A stretch of DNA of 64,000 nucleotides, from positions 4,328,857 through 4,392,856 of the forward strand of contig OY725491.1 of assembly GCA_963281255.1 (NCBI GenBank). The letters run 5' to 3'. The position numbers were made by a program, and so were the translations under genes. Of the stretch, positions 35,063 through 47,017 are shown piece by piece (position 1 is the first letter of the stretch; each line of letters begins with the position of its first letter). Under the pieces are notes generated by a model that did not search any database, was not told the DNA's origin, and saw only the letters and a program-made list of their open reading frames with translations. Source of the DNA: Aphrocallistes beatrix. Its lineage: Eukaryota; Porifera; Hexactinellida; Sceptrulophora; Aphrocallistidae.

Positions 35063-35265
35063 TAACATATATAAGATAACATAACAACAAGTATGTGATG
35101 AAAACCAAAAGAGTTTGACGGCAAATCACACACAAGATCAATTCCGCAATGGCCCCAAGGTTCTTCAGGTGGTGGGATTAGTTGCAGTTCTCGTTGAGGC
35201 TGGTATGTTTTCACCTGCAAAAATAATAAAATTCAGCACTAGAAACCTAAAAAGTTGAACATGTA

Positions 35266-35512
35266 CACTGCATGGCCAAAAGTATCGGAACACATTATAA
35301 TGTATGCCACTTTTGCCAAAGTGGCACAACTCATTGAATACAATATTAAACAAGTGTAAACATTGTGATATCAATGGAAACTGTCCCTCCTACTTCTTCC
35401 ACTAAACTTTTGTTGATTTCCTTCGATGGGCCCGTTTCCCTGCCACTTGTGCCACTTATGACACATGGTGGCACACATTAGAATATGTTCCAATACTTTT
35501 GGCCAGGTAGTG
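35266..35512. mobile_element. Tc1/mariner-type MITE, 247 bp
   Basis: CACTGCATGGCCAAAAGTAT at the left and CTTTTGGCCAGGTAGTG at the right, with TA on both sides. It lies in the intron between the zinc-binding and core exons of integrase relic IV. The ends resemble those of the element at 6207-6661 but the interiors differ. Confidence 0.9.
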
Positions 35513-36040
35513 TATATATAATATTACTTCTTAATAATTGCTTACATAGTCTTCAACATCTTTGTATAATCCAAGCCAAGTATATTTCGCGTGAATGACC
35601 TCGGTAGTTGTCCTCGCTCCGGTATGATTCGAATCGTGATAGTGCTCAATCCCAAAACTTCGGAACGGAGAGGAATTTGGAGGAATATTTCATTCCATTC
35701 CGATCACAAAAACTCTATTAAAAAATATCGATGTGATCGCTCTAACATACATGGTTAGCATAAATTCATCCCAAGTAGATTATTTCTCATTAATTTTCAA
35801 ATTCAGTCTTACAAAATTGTGACGTGGATTTGTATTCATTGCAAATTTTTACGACAAGTTTAGGTATTGGTTGAACATTAGAAATAGAATCAAAATTGAA
35901 AATTATATTGTATCTCACCTTGAAAAGGTTGTTTTTCTTTCCTAGTCGATATACACTGCACTTAAGAATAAAATTCTTCCTTGTATATTTCTTGAATCCC
36001 GAAGGAATGGTGTTGGTCAATTTCAGACTGTACAAGTATA

Positions 36041-36396
36041 GCCTAGCTGATAGGTGGTCAGAATCCGTAGGTGGTCAAAATCCGTTAAAACAGGACTTAT
36101 TTGACGTAGGTCACGCATTGGGATAGTTTTTGTACATGATAGAATCATTGATGGGTTTTTATCCCCTAATAACCATTAAAATTCTTTTCAAAAGTGTTGT
36201 GATTACTAATGATCCATTCATCTGAAATATCCTAATACCTATCTCTTCTCGTTTTCAAGTTAAGACACTTTAACGCATATTCAAGGTGTAATATTTTTAG
36301 ACTATTTGGGGAAATCTTTTTAGGCGACATTGTAAAGCACAAAATAATATTGCAAATTTGACATTATAGGTATATTTTTATGATGAGCCATTATCA
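36041..36396. other. Short AT-rich spacer
   Basis: No gene and no repeat recognised. Its last eight bases belong to the MULE target duplication. Confidence 0.5.
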
Positions 36397-36404
36397 CTTT
36401 ATAG

Positions 36405-38288
36405 GGGATACAGACTTTTCGTGACAGGACTTTTAGTGACGAGGCATTTCGTGACGGACATTTCGTGAAAAGACTTTTCGTGACAAGGACATTTCGTGAC
36501 AAGACTTTTCGTGACAAGATGGGTACACCTATATTCTATAATTGTTGTGGTAAGGCGAAGTCATGATAATTATCTGTGAAGGTAAAATACAAGTGATATT
36601 AATTTTAAATATTTCTAACAATCACTAAAAGAATACGAAGTACTCCTAAATTAAGGAACTCTTCAATCCTGAAAGTGAAATGATAGGAAACTCCTCTTAA
36701 GAACTCGAACTTTGGGCGCAGCAAATAATTCTCCACCAAATTTTCTAACGCGTTTTCCCTTTCTTCAAGATCTCTGCGTTTCGATGGATTCCGCCCACTA
36801 AAATAAAATGCCTGTTTGACTTCAACCAACCCCTGTTCCCTCTTAAGTATGGTTAGGAAACGCCATACAGAAGGATGGTGGCAAGACATGTGACAAGCAA
36901 ATGAGCGGTGCCATGTCTCAACATCATTATTTGTCCTTGGTAATCCATGCTGAACCATAAAGTGGTTGTTCCACATTTCCATTGGAAATAATGGTGATGA
37001 CATAGGGGATGAATTAGCGATATGTCTACAAATATAAGTAGCTTCAAAGTATAGAGCCAGATCGTAAGCTTCCACAGATAGTTGTAAGAAAAGTCTATTA
37101 AAAAGTTCAGGTATATCAGTAGGCTAACGCGAGTGCAGGTAGCATTCGCACTTTCATTGCAAATTCGACATATTGCATATATCTCGCTGTTTGTCCTAAT
37201 TTTTGAACTTTACGCCAAATATTTTGACATAGATGAAAAAAAAAGCCTTGAACCTTTGTAGTAAGGAAGTATTGAGAAAATGCATTAATCGAGGCGATTT
37301 CAAATCCACAATTAGGTGTGTCGGGCAAGCGGTTGGACATAAATCACGTACTTTGTTCCACATGTTTGCATGTGTTTCTTGGGTTTTGTTCACTAGTAGT
37401 ACGTATAAACTTGGAAAAATATGACGGTGAAAATCAAATTCAAGCTATTGATTTTAGGTAGATGAACAGCAGATTGCTCACTCAATTCACTTATTGAAGC
37501 TGTCAAGATTGAATGCGTTGCTTCCTAACATTCAGAAGCTTTGTGTTTCATTCCAGCTTTAGCTCTACTATCGTAGAATATATGACAATTACTCTCATGA
37601 AAATGTGTACTCTTTCTGACTATTACTTGATCCCCTTTAGTGTGCAATCTTGCTTTGCAGTAACTTCTCTGGACACACTGCCATTGTGTAACATCTCCAG
37701 TAACACGGTGTTTAGATTAAGAAAAACCGCCATCTAACAACATAAATCCACCCTTAGATGTTTCACAGAACGCTAGTTCAGTAAGTGTAGGATTGCCTAT
37801 ATAACTATCCAACTCATCGTATTCTTTGTCTTCCAGAGATTCGTATGATAGTGAAACGATAGGTGTGGAGGAGTGTTCTGGCGAAGATCTATCCAATATA
37901 TTGATAATTTCTTCATCTTCTAGGGAATCTGAAAATACTGACAGCGGACCTGGAGGTAAATCATACGTATTACTTGAACTTTAGTCTGTGAATGTTGAGT
38001 GTGTTGGATTGTAGGCTACATGTTCGTTCTCTGGCAAATTGTTACCAGTAGGCGGGAATTTTGAATAACTCATAAATTAATCTTTTACGTGAACGAATAA
38101 ATTTAGCGATATATAATATACATTTTGGAACATCCTACTTATATAAAATTGTGTACCATCTTGTCACGAAAAGTCTGTATCCCAGAAAGAATGCACTATT
38201 ATCATGACTTAGCCTTGCCACAACAATTATAGAATATAGGTGTACCCATCTTGTCACGAAAAGTCTTGTCACAAAAAGTCTCAATCCC
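36405..38288 (-). mobile_element. MULE DNA transposon, deletion derivative, 1.9 kb
   Basis: The ends GGGATACAGACTTTTCGTG and the reverse complement (...AGTCTCAATCCC) are flanked by the 8-bp duplication CTTTATAG (36397-36404 and 38289-38296). The terminal repeats are built of iterated GACATTTCGTGACAA-like units, at least six on the left and two or three on the right. Further in, both sides share GGGTACACCTATATTCTATA. A broken FLYWCH-MULE transposase lies inside. Confidence 0.92.
36605..38075 (-). pseudogene. FLYWCH-MULE transposase, middle deleted
   Basis: The N-terminal half reads from 38075 to 37515: an acidic lead (DSLEDEEIINILDRSSPEHS), then a FLYWCH finger with GDVTQWQC...CKARLHTKGD...HFH. 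It is open except for TAA stops near 37980 and 37733. The C-terminal half reads from 37340 to 36605: FEIASINAFSQYFLTTKVQG, FFFHLCQNIWRKVQKLG, EFAMKVRMLPALALAY, then FPMEMWNNHFMVQHGLPRTN followed by NDVETWHRSF. These are the conserved blocks after the second catalytic Asp of MULE transposases. The centre with the first catalytic Asp is missing between ~37515 and 37340. Family length is ~500-550 residues. Confidence 0.88.
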
Positions 38289-38623
38289 CTTTATAGATCC
38301 ATTAATTTAAAAGGTACTAAGGGTATATGATGAACATTTATTCGATAAAAGTATCACTTTTCATCGTCAAGATTAAATTATAAATATCTACATAGTTTTA
38401 TCCTTAAATATGTCACAATTACATTTTAAACATCAAATCAGTTATTAGATGTAAAAACCTGGAAAATTTCATTTACAGTACACCCTCGCTTGTAAGATTG
38501 AAATTCGGATTTGCGAAGATGTACTGTATTATGTATAACAAGCGCGCTTCGCTTGCTTGAGTTGCGCGGCAGGCGGACACTGTGTCGGCCAGAGGCGCCT
38601 GGGGTCATATTTATTAATTTTAA

Positions 38624-40544
38624 GGATACCGCCCTCGAAAAACATCGCCTAACATAAAAAAAATGGTGGAATTTTTATTGTTAATTCCATCGGATTATTG
38701 AGTAGTCTACCATCTAATCGTACTTGTTGGACGGTATTTATTTTGATATTCTAGAAATGAGCACCTAAAGCTCAGTAGTACTAAAAATCGGATAGATATT
38801 CGTGGTTTTGTGGCGCATTCATCAATTATTTTCCAACTTATCTGATATTTTTTCAATTATATGAACCTCAAAATAGTTTTAGCCCCTTTGAATATTATAA
38901 AACAGATGAATTTAGAAAAATAGGCACTTAAAATCCAATCAAAAATATCTTTATGAGGGACTTCATTTCAAAAATGCTCGGGAAATGGCCGTTGTGATAT
39001 TAGCTATTGTGAATAGAAAAGAATTCTGAACATTTTTAAAAAATATTTGTTAAAATCCGACCATTAGTTCGTAAGTTATAGTATATTGTAGGTAAAGTTC
39101 GGACATCAAACCTCTCTATGGCCCCGAAAGTGCTCGATCTCAATCTTAAAAACTATTGATGATATATAATCTATTATAATCTTAAATGAAAGGATATATA
39201 TTATAATATATAGGTTCCTCAAACATATTTGTCAAAAAGTAAATATTTCTTGACTTATCATCGATTTTATTGTAATACAAATTCTATGGAGAACTTTGAA
39301 TATATTAGAAAATGGCGAATCTTGTCATGAAATAAGTTCCCAAAGTAGCTATTATACTCAAAAAACAATGCAATAGTCACTAGCAATGTATACAGAAATT
39401 TTGAAGCACCCAACATGATTATTTTGGAAGTTCAAAGCATTTATCTCCAAAATTCGGTCAAAGCCCCCTATTTATGGTCCAAAAACAGATTCCTCCATAT
39501 CTCAGAAATATACACCCAAATTCTTAGCTCTCAATTCCTAATATACTTTTCAAGACGGTATATATCTGATTCTTTAATAATAAGTGTACTACATGGAATG
39601 GAATGCTAAGTTTTAAATTTTTATCACGTGATGACGTAGCATTCTTCCAAAATCCTAACTTGAAAACTAAAAGTCGTAGACTCTTGCTCTAACTTCCTAA
39701 TATACTTTTTAGAAGCTCTTTATTCATTCTAAACCGATCAATTATACTTTGTAGTGCTAGGAATATGAATTATATTCCCTAATTGGTTCAAAATATTCGG
39801 GGGTAGAGGCCTCAAAGTAAATTGTGAATTTTCAGTATAATTTTGCTATTTTTACCAAAATCTGTTGGAAAACATCTAATTCATTAGTATACATTCGATT
39901 AAATGCCCATGGATGCTTTTATTTATCGTTAATAGCTCATTTTACATCGTTCTTAACATCAAAGCTTCAAATCCCTATATCTCGGGACTTCAAAATTCCA
40001 AAATTGACCGTCTTTCAAAAATTTTAACTCAAAATTGCTTTGAGATAGAGGTTTGAAAATTTCAGGAGTTGTTTCATATCATTAGGTGATGAGCGTAGGA
40101 CCACTCGATTTTCGATATCTTATAAATTTGTGATTTTATTGCTGATTTCCAAAGATAATCGGGCTTTTTTCGCCGTTTATTGGCAATTTTTTAATAAACT
40201 CCTATAAAATTAACAACTTTGGTTATTTTAACTTTCTTTTGGTTCTATGTGATAGCAAATTTGATAGACTATATATGAATAAATTTTCGATGCATTTGAT
40301 CCAAACATGTGTTTCAAAAAAATCACAGAGTGGAGGAGGGCTTACCATTAAGATGTGCTAGAGAGAAACGGAAAAAACGACTTTGAGACGCTGTAACTCA
40401 AAAACTAAAAATGTGAACCAAAAACTGTTTGGCATGTCTCAATATTTTTTAATTGCACTACCTGCCCACGCTTAACATATTATATATCTCTATTCTTGAT
40501 ATATGCTGTAAGCCAAACCTATGGATTTTTCACGGGCGGTATCC
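38624..40544 (-). mobile_element. TTAA-1 element, full length, inverted copy
   Basis: GGATACCGCCCTCG to CACGGGCGGTATCC, flanked by TTAA (38620-38623 and 40545-40548). It is the reverse complement of 7631-9553 almost base for base in length (1,921 against 1,923 bp). Non-coding. Confidence 0.92.
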
Positions 40545-40753
40545 TTAAGGGAGATAACATCTCTAAAAACGTCTGTCCTACTGTTATAATCGATATCCCA
40601 CGAAAAATCACCAAATTTGTCAATTTTAAAATTTTGATGCATAATGATGACGTCATAACAGAATGATGGGTCATTTTTTTAATGATAGATGCATTTGTGA
40701 GATATATTAATATACACATTCTATTAAAATTTCAGCCTTCTATCACCTAAAAT

Positions 40754-41240
40754 CAAGGTTGGGTTTTGTCCGTCCAAAACAGGTTTTGGACGGGGCAGTG
40801 GACAAAACCTGGTTTTAACCGGTTAAAACCGGACAAAACTGGACAAAACTGGACAAAACCTAATGGAAACTGTAAATCATTGCAGTAGGTACGAAACAGT
40901 TTAGGATGGAAAGAGAGCGAGGACAATGAATGGATTTTCTTGCTAACGCCTGTTTATTACCATAACTATATTTTGTATTCGATTTATCATGGAAAACACG
41001 AACAACACTTGGACAAAACCTGGACAAAACTTGGATTAAACCTGGACAAAACTTGGATATAACTTGGACAAAATCTGGACAAAACCTGGACAAAACTTGG
41101 ACAAAACCGTTAATGAGGAATAATAATTAAATTTTGAGGTTTTGTCCAGTTTTGTCCACCTAAGAGGTTTTGGACAGGACGGTTTTAACCTGGTTAAAAC
41201 CACTAGGTTTTGTCCAAGTGGACAAAACCTGCCAACCCTG
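40754..41240. mobile_element. hAT MITE full of GGACAAAAC repeats, 487 bp
   Basis: The left end is CAAGGTTGGGTTTTGTCC and the right end GGACAAAACCTGCCAACCCTG. The duplication CCTAAAAT lies at 40746-40753 and 41241-41248. Inside, TGGACAAAAC(C/T) or its reverse complement occurs about twenty times in several clusters. No transposase. Confidence 0.9.
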
Positions 41241-41373
41241 CCTAAAATGGCTGAGTTATAATCGAAAAACTGAAATTTCTAATTATAAAAATGGTGACAA
41301 TGACGTCATAATTCCATGATGAGTAGACATTAATCAAGTCAACCTTTTATCTATTTTGAAATAATAACATTAA

Positions 41374-41460
41374 GGTTGGCCTTTCCTATGGGCATTTTGT
41401 TTTTTAACAAAAAATTTTCAAAAGAACTTTTTAAAAATCTTCTTACATTGGTGTTGGAGG
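41374..41460 (+). mobile_element. TTAA-2 lone left end
   Basis: TTAA then GGTTGGCCTTTCCTATGGGC, as at the right side of 23530-24701 in inverse orientation. Similarity fades after ~85 bp and no right end was found. Confidence 0.65.
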
Positions 41461-43104
41461 CCCCGTGGCTGTTGTCCCTAGCTACAAGGTATTTGTAGGG
41501 AAATAAATTTGAATTATTAAGTAAGTATACATTATCATTTATGTGAGGAAGATATACGTATGTACAGCGACATTTAGAACCTGATCCCTTATCAACTGAT
41601 TTCACACAGACAAGTCCACTTCTATATATTTACAGACAAGTCCACTTCTATATATTTACTATTTATTTTGTTTTTGAGTTCGATTTAGCCCTACTTATTT
41701 ATTCAAAACGATCCCCTACAGCATCACTTTGGTCTCTATATTTATAATGGTTGGTGGATACAGGGAATTATACAGCTCTCCAGAGAAACGCTCCTAATCT
41801 CAAACTCCTTAATTTTCATACACCTAAATCGATAGATACATTTTAATATTGGATAAATTATGTATTATTCTGGACTTTCACGCTCTTAAACACGAGCTTA
41901 AAATCATACCCCTAAAGGAGCGTCTCGCCCTCCTAGATAATCCCTTGGGTGGATTCCTTCATAAAACTTGATTCTTGAAACTGCATCGGAAGTATTTTAT
42001 ATTATTTATGAGTATACCACTTGTTGGTTATATTTCATATTTCGTTTAACTAGGTCAATAACATTAATTCAATGTGGTAATAACAATAATACATTATGTT
42101 CGAATATTAAGATTATTAATCCTTATGATTGTTTTTCGCGGTCTCTCAATCTTATTGAAATTTAGAAGATTATAAACGTCAATTTTAAAAGGTAGAACCC
42201 GGTGAAATTATATTTTTTGTGTTTGGATTAGTGAGAGTAAACTGTACAATAATTTTCACAAATTTATCTTATTCCCATTCGAACAAATTGCAATAATATT
42301 TCAATTGGTCTGTCACATTGATTCACATTGAATAGCTTCAATATAAGATTCAGGTGAGCTTAATTTGATTAAAACTCACGGTAATGGATAGTCTTTAAAT
42401 TGCATTAAATTATTGGAATAGTTGGATAGTATCAATTTCAACCAAATTTTAATTAAACCATCGATGTTATTAGAATAACTTTATTCCTTAATATGAACGT
42501 GTCTAGTATTTATAATCCTATTGACAAAACCAATTTGACAAATTCTATAAAATTCGAAATTAATCATAAATTCAATTATAATATTTGCATTTCTTTTTTT
42601 GATATGGATACTTTTGAGTTGATCACAATACATCAAAAAGAAGGTAGATTTTAATCAAATTATCAATTATTTTTTGTCATTCTATGCTCTTAGGTAAACA
42701 TTTATTGCGATTCACATAGGATTTAAATTGTAATAAAACAGCTTTACTAAATGCATTGAACGGCAGGTTAGATTCTGATTTTGGTGTGTCTTCTTAGTTA
42801 AATCTCTTAAGCCTAGCTTTAAAAAGGTGTTATTTGTATCAATTCAATTAACATTACGTTGGTTATACCAAAGAAATGGTGGTGAGAAATACTAGTTTTT
42901 CCTTTAAGCAATATGCACGTTGCTACAGGCGCTTGATGTGATTAAACTTAGGTCTAGTCTAAAATATGTAACAATTCCACAATGACAAGAATCGGTTTTA
43001 GTGCTTGGTATTTTCATTTAGGCAGTTAGGCGGTTTACTTGGCCCATAGCAACTATACATTAGGCAAGACCGTTCTCTATTTACTTTAATCAGGGATTAT
43101 ACAA
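41461..43104. other. AT-rich stretch without a gene
   Basis: No supportable frame. ACAAGTCCACTTCTATATAT is duplicated in tandem (unit 26 bp) at ~41608-41660. Confidence 0.6.
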
Positions 43105-43515
43105 TAACAAGCGCGCTTCGCTTCCTTGCGCTGCGCGGCTGGCGGACACAAAGTGTCCGCCAGAGGAGCCCTTTGGGGGTTATAACGTCAACATAACGCA
43201 TAAAAATTAAAAAAAGCAAATTTTGTGATTTTCCGAGTGATATCGATTACAACAATAAGACAAGTGCTTAGAGATGAATTCTACCCTAAAATTAATCAAT
43301 GTGAGCTTAGGCGCCAGAGTGATCAGTCATCATTTATTGATGATAGTTGTATCATATGTGTGATATATTCATATACACATTCTATTAAAATTTCAGCATT
43401 CTTTCACTTAACATGCCTGAGTTATGGTCGAAAAACTGAAATTTCTAATTATATAAAAAAGTGACAATGACGTCATAATTCCATGACGAGTAGACATTTT
43501 CGTCTGAGCTCCGAA
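43105..43515 (+). repeat. Rep-A copy 8, internally shortened
   Basis: GC-rich block at 43108-43170 with GGCGGACAC-AAA-GTGTCCGCC, then ATCGATTACAACAATAAGAC and one TGACGTCA (43468). The first CRE-like box region is deleted; the end near TCTGAGCTCCGAA breaks off. Confidence 0.8.
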
Positions 43516-45245
43516 TTTTTCTTTGTTGAGTTGTAAGTGGCATTGATTTATTGTGATTGTCAATTGGAGATCGTGGAGGGAATTGCAATTTGAATTGTCA
43601 CTCCAGAGGTATATGTCAGAGTGAGTATAATTTCTGATTGATTTTCCGAAGTTTAGTATATATTGTCTTCACCAGCAACATTTATTTGTCTTGATAGAAT
43701 TCATCTAGACTGTAAATTAAACAGCAAGTTCTTATTATAATCATATTTTCTATTATTTAAATGCAATTACAGTCGAATCTGTCTATGGCAGCCACCTAAG
43801 GGACTGATAAAGAATAACCGTTAAAGACAGGTGAGGGCTAGAAATTACAGTGTCATGTTGTAATGATGCGATGCAGTGACAATCTATGAATGTCTGGATA
43901 TCACTGATACTGGTTTTCAATATGGGTGTTTCTACAATATTATATTAACACCATGATGGTGACTACATTATGAATCAGCTTGAAAATAATATTAAAATTA
44001 TATATTAACTATATATAATCCTATTCGAATCCCAATTCGTTCTGACTTTGTATCGCAGCCTTTTGGCATTTTAAAATTATCTCTTTTTATCAATCTAAAA
44101 TCTTCGAATGCGAAGATCTCACTATAATAATCTGGTCAAAATATAAAGCATTAGGTCCAACCTCACAAAATTTTATGTATTGTTCCGTAGTTTCATGTCT
44201 TAGAAATAACATTCTAAAAGACCGAAATAGGACTATCAGAAAGTGAGTTGGCACGATCCCGTCATAGACTCCGGGTTTATAAAATTGCAGGTTTTGAAAA
44301 CTGAGATTAAACCTTTCAAATGATTACAGATAATTTCTTGTCATATTCGTGCTCAGCATCAAATTTCCAGAAATTTGATATATAATTATTGGCAATATTT
44401 AATGCATACTTCTTTTTGTCCTCCCTAGCAACGACCTAGGGCCTTATTCTCAGATCGTCTTAAACTTAGCTTAAACTAAGTAGAAACTAGGTATTTCTAT
44501 CCTGTTATAGACAGCTAAAACTAAGTTGGTATTTGGTATTCACAGAACAAAACTTAGATTTTAACTTAAATTGATATATTTTTAAGTCGATTTAACTCAC
44601 AATTTGATAAATAAAATATATGTTTACATCCTTGTAAAGGGAAAGATGTGAAAATAAATGTTATATTCATTATTGCTAAGAACAATACAATCCAATTTTA
44701 TCTCAATTAGAACTCTATTTATTTGTTGTGGTCACCATTATCTGTAGTATGTTTTACAACATTGATTTGATTTATACACATAAAAATGTCTTCATTACTC
44801 AACATGTTACGAGTAGTAACGGTTTATAATTTTACGAATTCAATATCTTTGAATGGGTCGATGGGATTTGACATATCTCTAAATACCCTTTGATTGGTCA
44901 AACTAGTCTCTGTATTGGTATCAAATAGAAACAGAACAAATGCCTTGTCGGAAGAAATAATTCATTCGAATTCATAATGTATAGTGGACATTTAGTCTAA
45001 ATATAAATAGTACATTCTAGTATTACTACATACACATAGCTATGTTGTAAAAACACCCACATTATAATTTAGCACCGAGATTCATAATTGTTGACAACTA
45101 TATTTCAAATTTATTTATTTCAATATTATTAAAACACCTATGAGCACTTGTGATACTTGTAAAGTGAATTCACTATATATGCAATATCTCGTGAGCAAGA
45201 AATTATCTATTTTTGAAATTACAAATGGCCATGTCATTTGATATT
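43516..45245. other. AT-rich stretch without a gene
   Basis: Only short frames. A TTAA-2 internal fragment lies at ~44345-44450 (TTTCCAGAAATTTGATATAT, CCTAGCAACGACC), followed by a GGGCCTTATTCTCAGATCGT stretch with AACTTAGC/ACTAAG motifs that looks like one MITE end. Confidence 0.5.
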
Positions 45246-45254
45246 GAACCAACT

Positions 45255-46510
45255 GGAATACGGACAGTTCGTTACACGGACACTTCGTTACAGGACACTT
45301 CGTTACAGAACAAGTCATTAAGTTTGTTGAATTCAATAGTTAAATCAAGACACAGTATCTTGATTTGCTCCCACATTCTAGTGTAAGTGACTTCCGTCTT
45401 ATTTGGTAAAAGAATAAAGAGACTGGGCAAAAGATGTCCATCTCAGAAGGTTTGGTCCACCTCGTAGTCCATGAATGCAGTATACCTGCGCGAATAGCCT
45501 TGGAGCAGTTTTGAAAGTGCCATCGCAGAGCCAAATTTGAGAAGCATTAGCATTTCGATGTTTATTCGAGTTCCAAATATGAGAAATCGCTGTGGACCAT
45601 CGTCAGAATCGTATAACAAAAAGTTATCTCCTTTTGCAGTGATCGTATAATCTGGAGGAATAATTAACTCCTCAAGACAATCAGGTTGAGCAGGGACAGC
45701 ATGTATTATTTGCCTCTCACGTCGTATCGTGCGCTTAAGACTATCTATTTTTGGAAGTTTGACTATAGTTTCCGTTGCTGCATCTTGAAGCTCATCACCA
45801 ACAATATGATGAACAGGATCATTACTCTCTCTCGCTCTCCGTTTTATCCCAACCTTTACTTCCAAATTACGAATATGTGTCATCTCTGCATCATGAAGAT
45901 GTTCATTGGTGCGTTTGATGATTACACTACCTTTAGTATGTATCCTCGCTTTACAAGAATCTCTCTTTTCACACTGCCAATGGGTAACATCACCAATTAC
46001 TCGCTGTTTCCCATAGGTAAAGCCACCTTCCACAAGCTTGTAACACTCCTTTTTAGATTTAGATGATCGAATCAATCTGAACTGAGGAGCCGGATCCATA
46101 TTTCAAAGTAATGTTCGAAGTAAAAGTTACTGAAAGAAAGTACGTATATGGTATTTTCGAAGATTTTGTCTTATATATAATAGCATATACTTCACAATGT
46201 TTATTCTGCTCACTTTTGGTGACATTTGAAATTGTCACATTTGACAACCACAAAACAATTAGAAGCCAGAGTGAGTAGTAAAGGCACATTCTAATAGAAT
46301 AATTGAAAGTGAATTTAGCACTTAATTTGTAAGAGTTCGCAGGAGATCTCTCAAAAAATTGTTTGCTTCCTCAGAGACTTCATGTTGAAATATCCATGTA
46401 ACGAACTGTCCATGTAACGAAGTGTCCATGTAACGAAGTGTCCTGTAACGAACTGTCCAGTAACGAACTGTCCGTAACGAACTGTCCGTGTAACGAACTG
46501 TTCGTATCCC
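45255..46510 (-). mobile_element. MULE DNA transposon, deletion derivative, 1.26 kb
   Basis: The ends GGAATACGGACAGTTCG and ...GAACTGTTCGTATCCC are flanked by the 9-bp duplication GAACCAACT (45246-45254 and 46511-46519). The terminal repeats are iterated units of GGACACTTCGTTACA and GGACAGTTCGTTACA, about four on the left and seven on the right. It holds the N-terminal half of a FLYWCH-MULE transposase. Confidence 0.93.
45340..46099 (-). pseudogene. FLYWCH-MULE transposase, N-terminal half
   Basis: It starts at 46099 with MDPAPQFRLIRSSKSKKECY. The FLYWCH finger is GDVTHWQCEKRDSCKARIHT with following HLH (residues ~35-70). A long linker includes LPKIDSLKRTIRRERQIIHA and TAKGDNFLLYDSDDGPQRFL. 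After residue ~185 the frame shifts; in the neighbouring frame LCDGTFKTAPRLFAQVYCIH follows, with the first catalytic Asp in CDGTF, ending near 45350 with stops. The remaining half of a ~550-residue transposase is deleted. The long open part (218 codons) suggests moderate age. Confidence 0.9.
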
Positions 46511-46519
46511 GAACCAACT

Positions 46520-47017
46520 CCACTTAATTTTGAACTAATTAGGTCATTCAAAGCAAATAATAAACGTGTAACGCTCGAGTTCATCCCCTACATCCCCAGA
46601 TATATTCAATAAGTTATCTAAAAGGGATCGCTCATAATTTTAACTTCTAAATCATTTCTTAGTATTCATTATTACATATTATTATCATAGCATTTCATTT
46701 ATTAATAATTACTTACTCTAAATTTGCTTCATTTCATACAATGCATACAACCAGTGGCGTAGCCAGGGGGGCAACAAATTGGTTTGCGACTAAATATTCA
46801 CTACTAAATATCAATTATACGAATTGTCCATTATACGAAAAGTGAAATAGAATAATTTTAGTTTAATATGCTATGTCTTGTGGTTGCTGGCATAAATGGA
46901 TTATTAAAATTTTCGATTTGTCCTTTTTAACGCATATCCATACTATTAAAACTCGATTAATGTGTGTGTATATACACTTATACTATTAAAACTCATTAAT
47001 GTATATTCATTTATATA
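46520..47017. other. Spacer with two element ends
   Basis: CAGTGGCGTAGCCAGG at 46752 is a lone hAT end of the 5227-5408 family. At ~46815-46845, TTATACGAATTGTCC and ATTATACGAAAAGTG look like a third version of the MULE terminal unit (ACGAATTGTCC against ACGAACTGTCC). Further right, two outer ends of Rep-A (ACTATTAAAACTCGATTAA and ACTATTAAAACTCATTAA) lie at ~46942 and 46981. Confidence 0.5.

Larger units (their letters stand above)
32242..36040 (-). pseudogene. Integrase relic IV, longest copy
   Basis: Minus-strand exons in family order. N-terminal segment near 36035-35925, ending at a GTGAGA donor. H2C2 zinc-binding exon near 35670-35550 (IEHYHDSNHTGARTTTEVIH, then YTWLGLYKDVEDYV). Core start near 35220-35085 (PPPEEPWGHCGIDLVCDLP). 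Middle core near 34930-34790 (CYLTKFVVARAMITKTTRAV and VIQHDQGPEFTSK, with the second catalytic Asp). Third motif near 34395-34285 (DNPKTTAYHPQSNGLVESHN). Then AANKQYKRSTGYTPFKLMFG near 33045-32985, and C-terminal pieces near 32770-32640 and 32430-32360. Conserved exon borders fall before VKT and before DFKHF. It is broken in several places and interrupted by three mobile elements. Family: KRBA2/Ginger-type integrase, old. Confidence 0.75.
38537..41335 (+). repeat. Rep-A copy 7, split by two elements
   Basis: Its pieces are 38537-38623 (GC-rich block), 40545-40753 (GGGAGATAACATCTC through the TGACGTCA box to CACCTAAAAT) and 41241-41335 (CCTAAAATGGCTGAG to the second TGACGTCA). The joins fall exactly at the TTAA duplication of the TTAA-1 element and at the CCTAAAAT duplication of the hAT. 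Confidence 0.88.
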
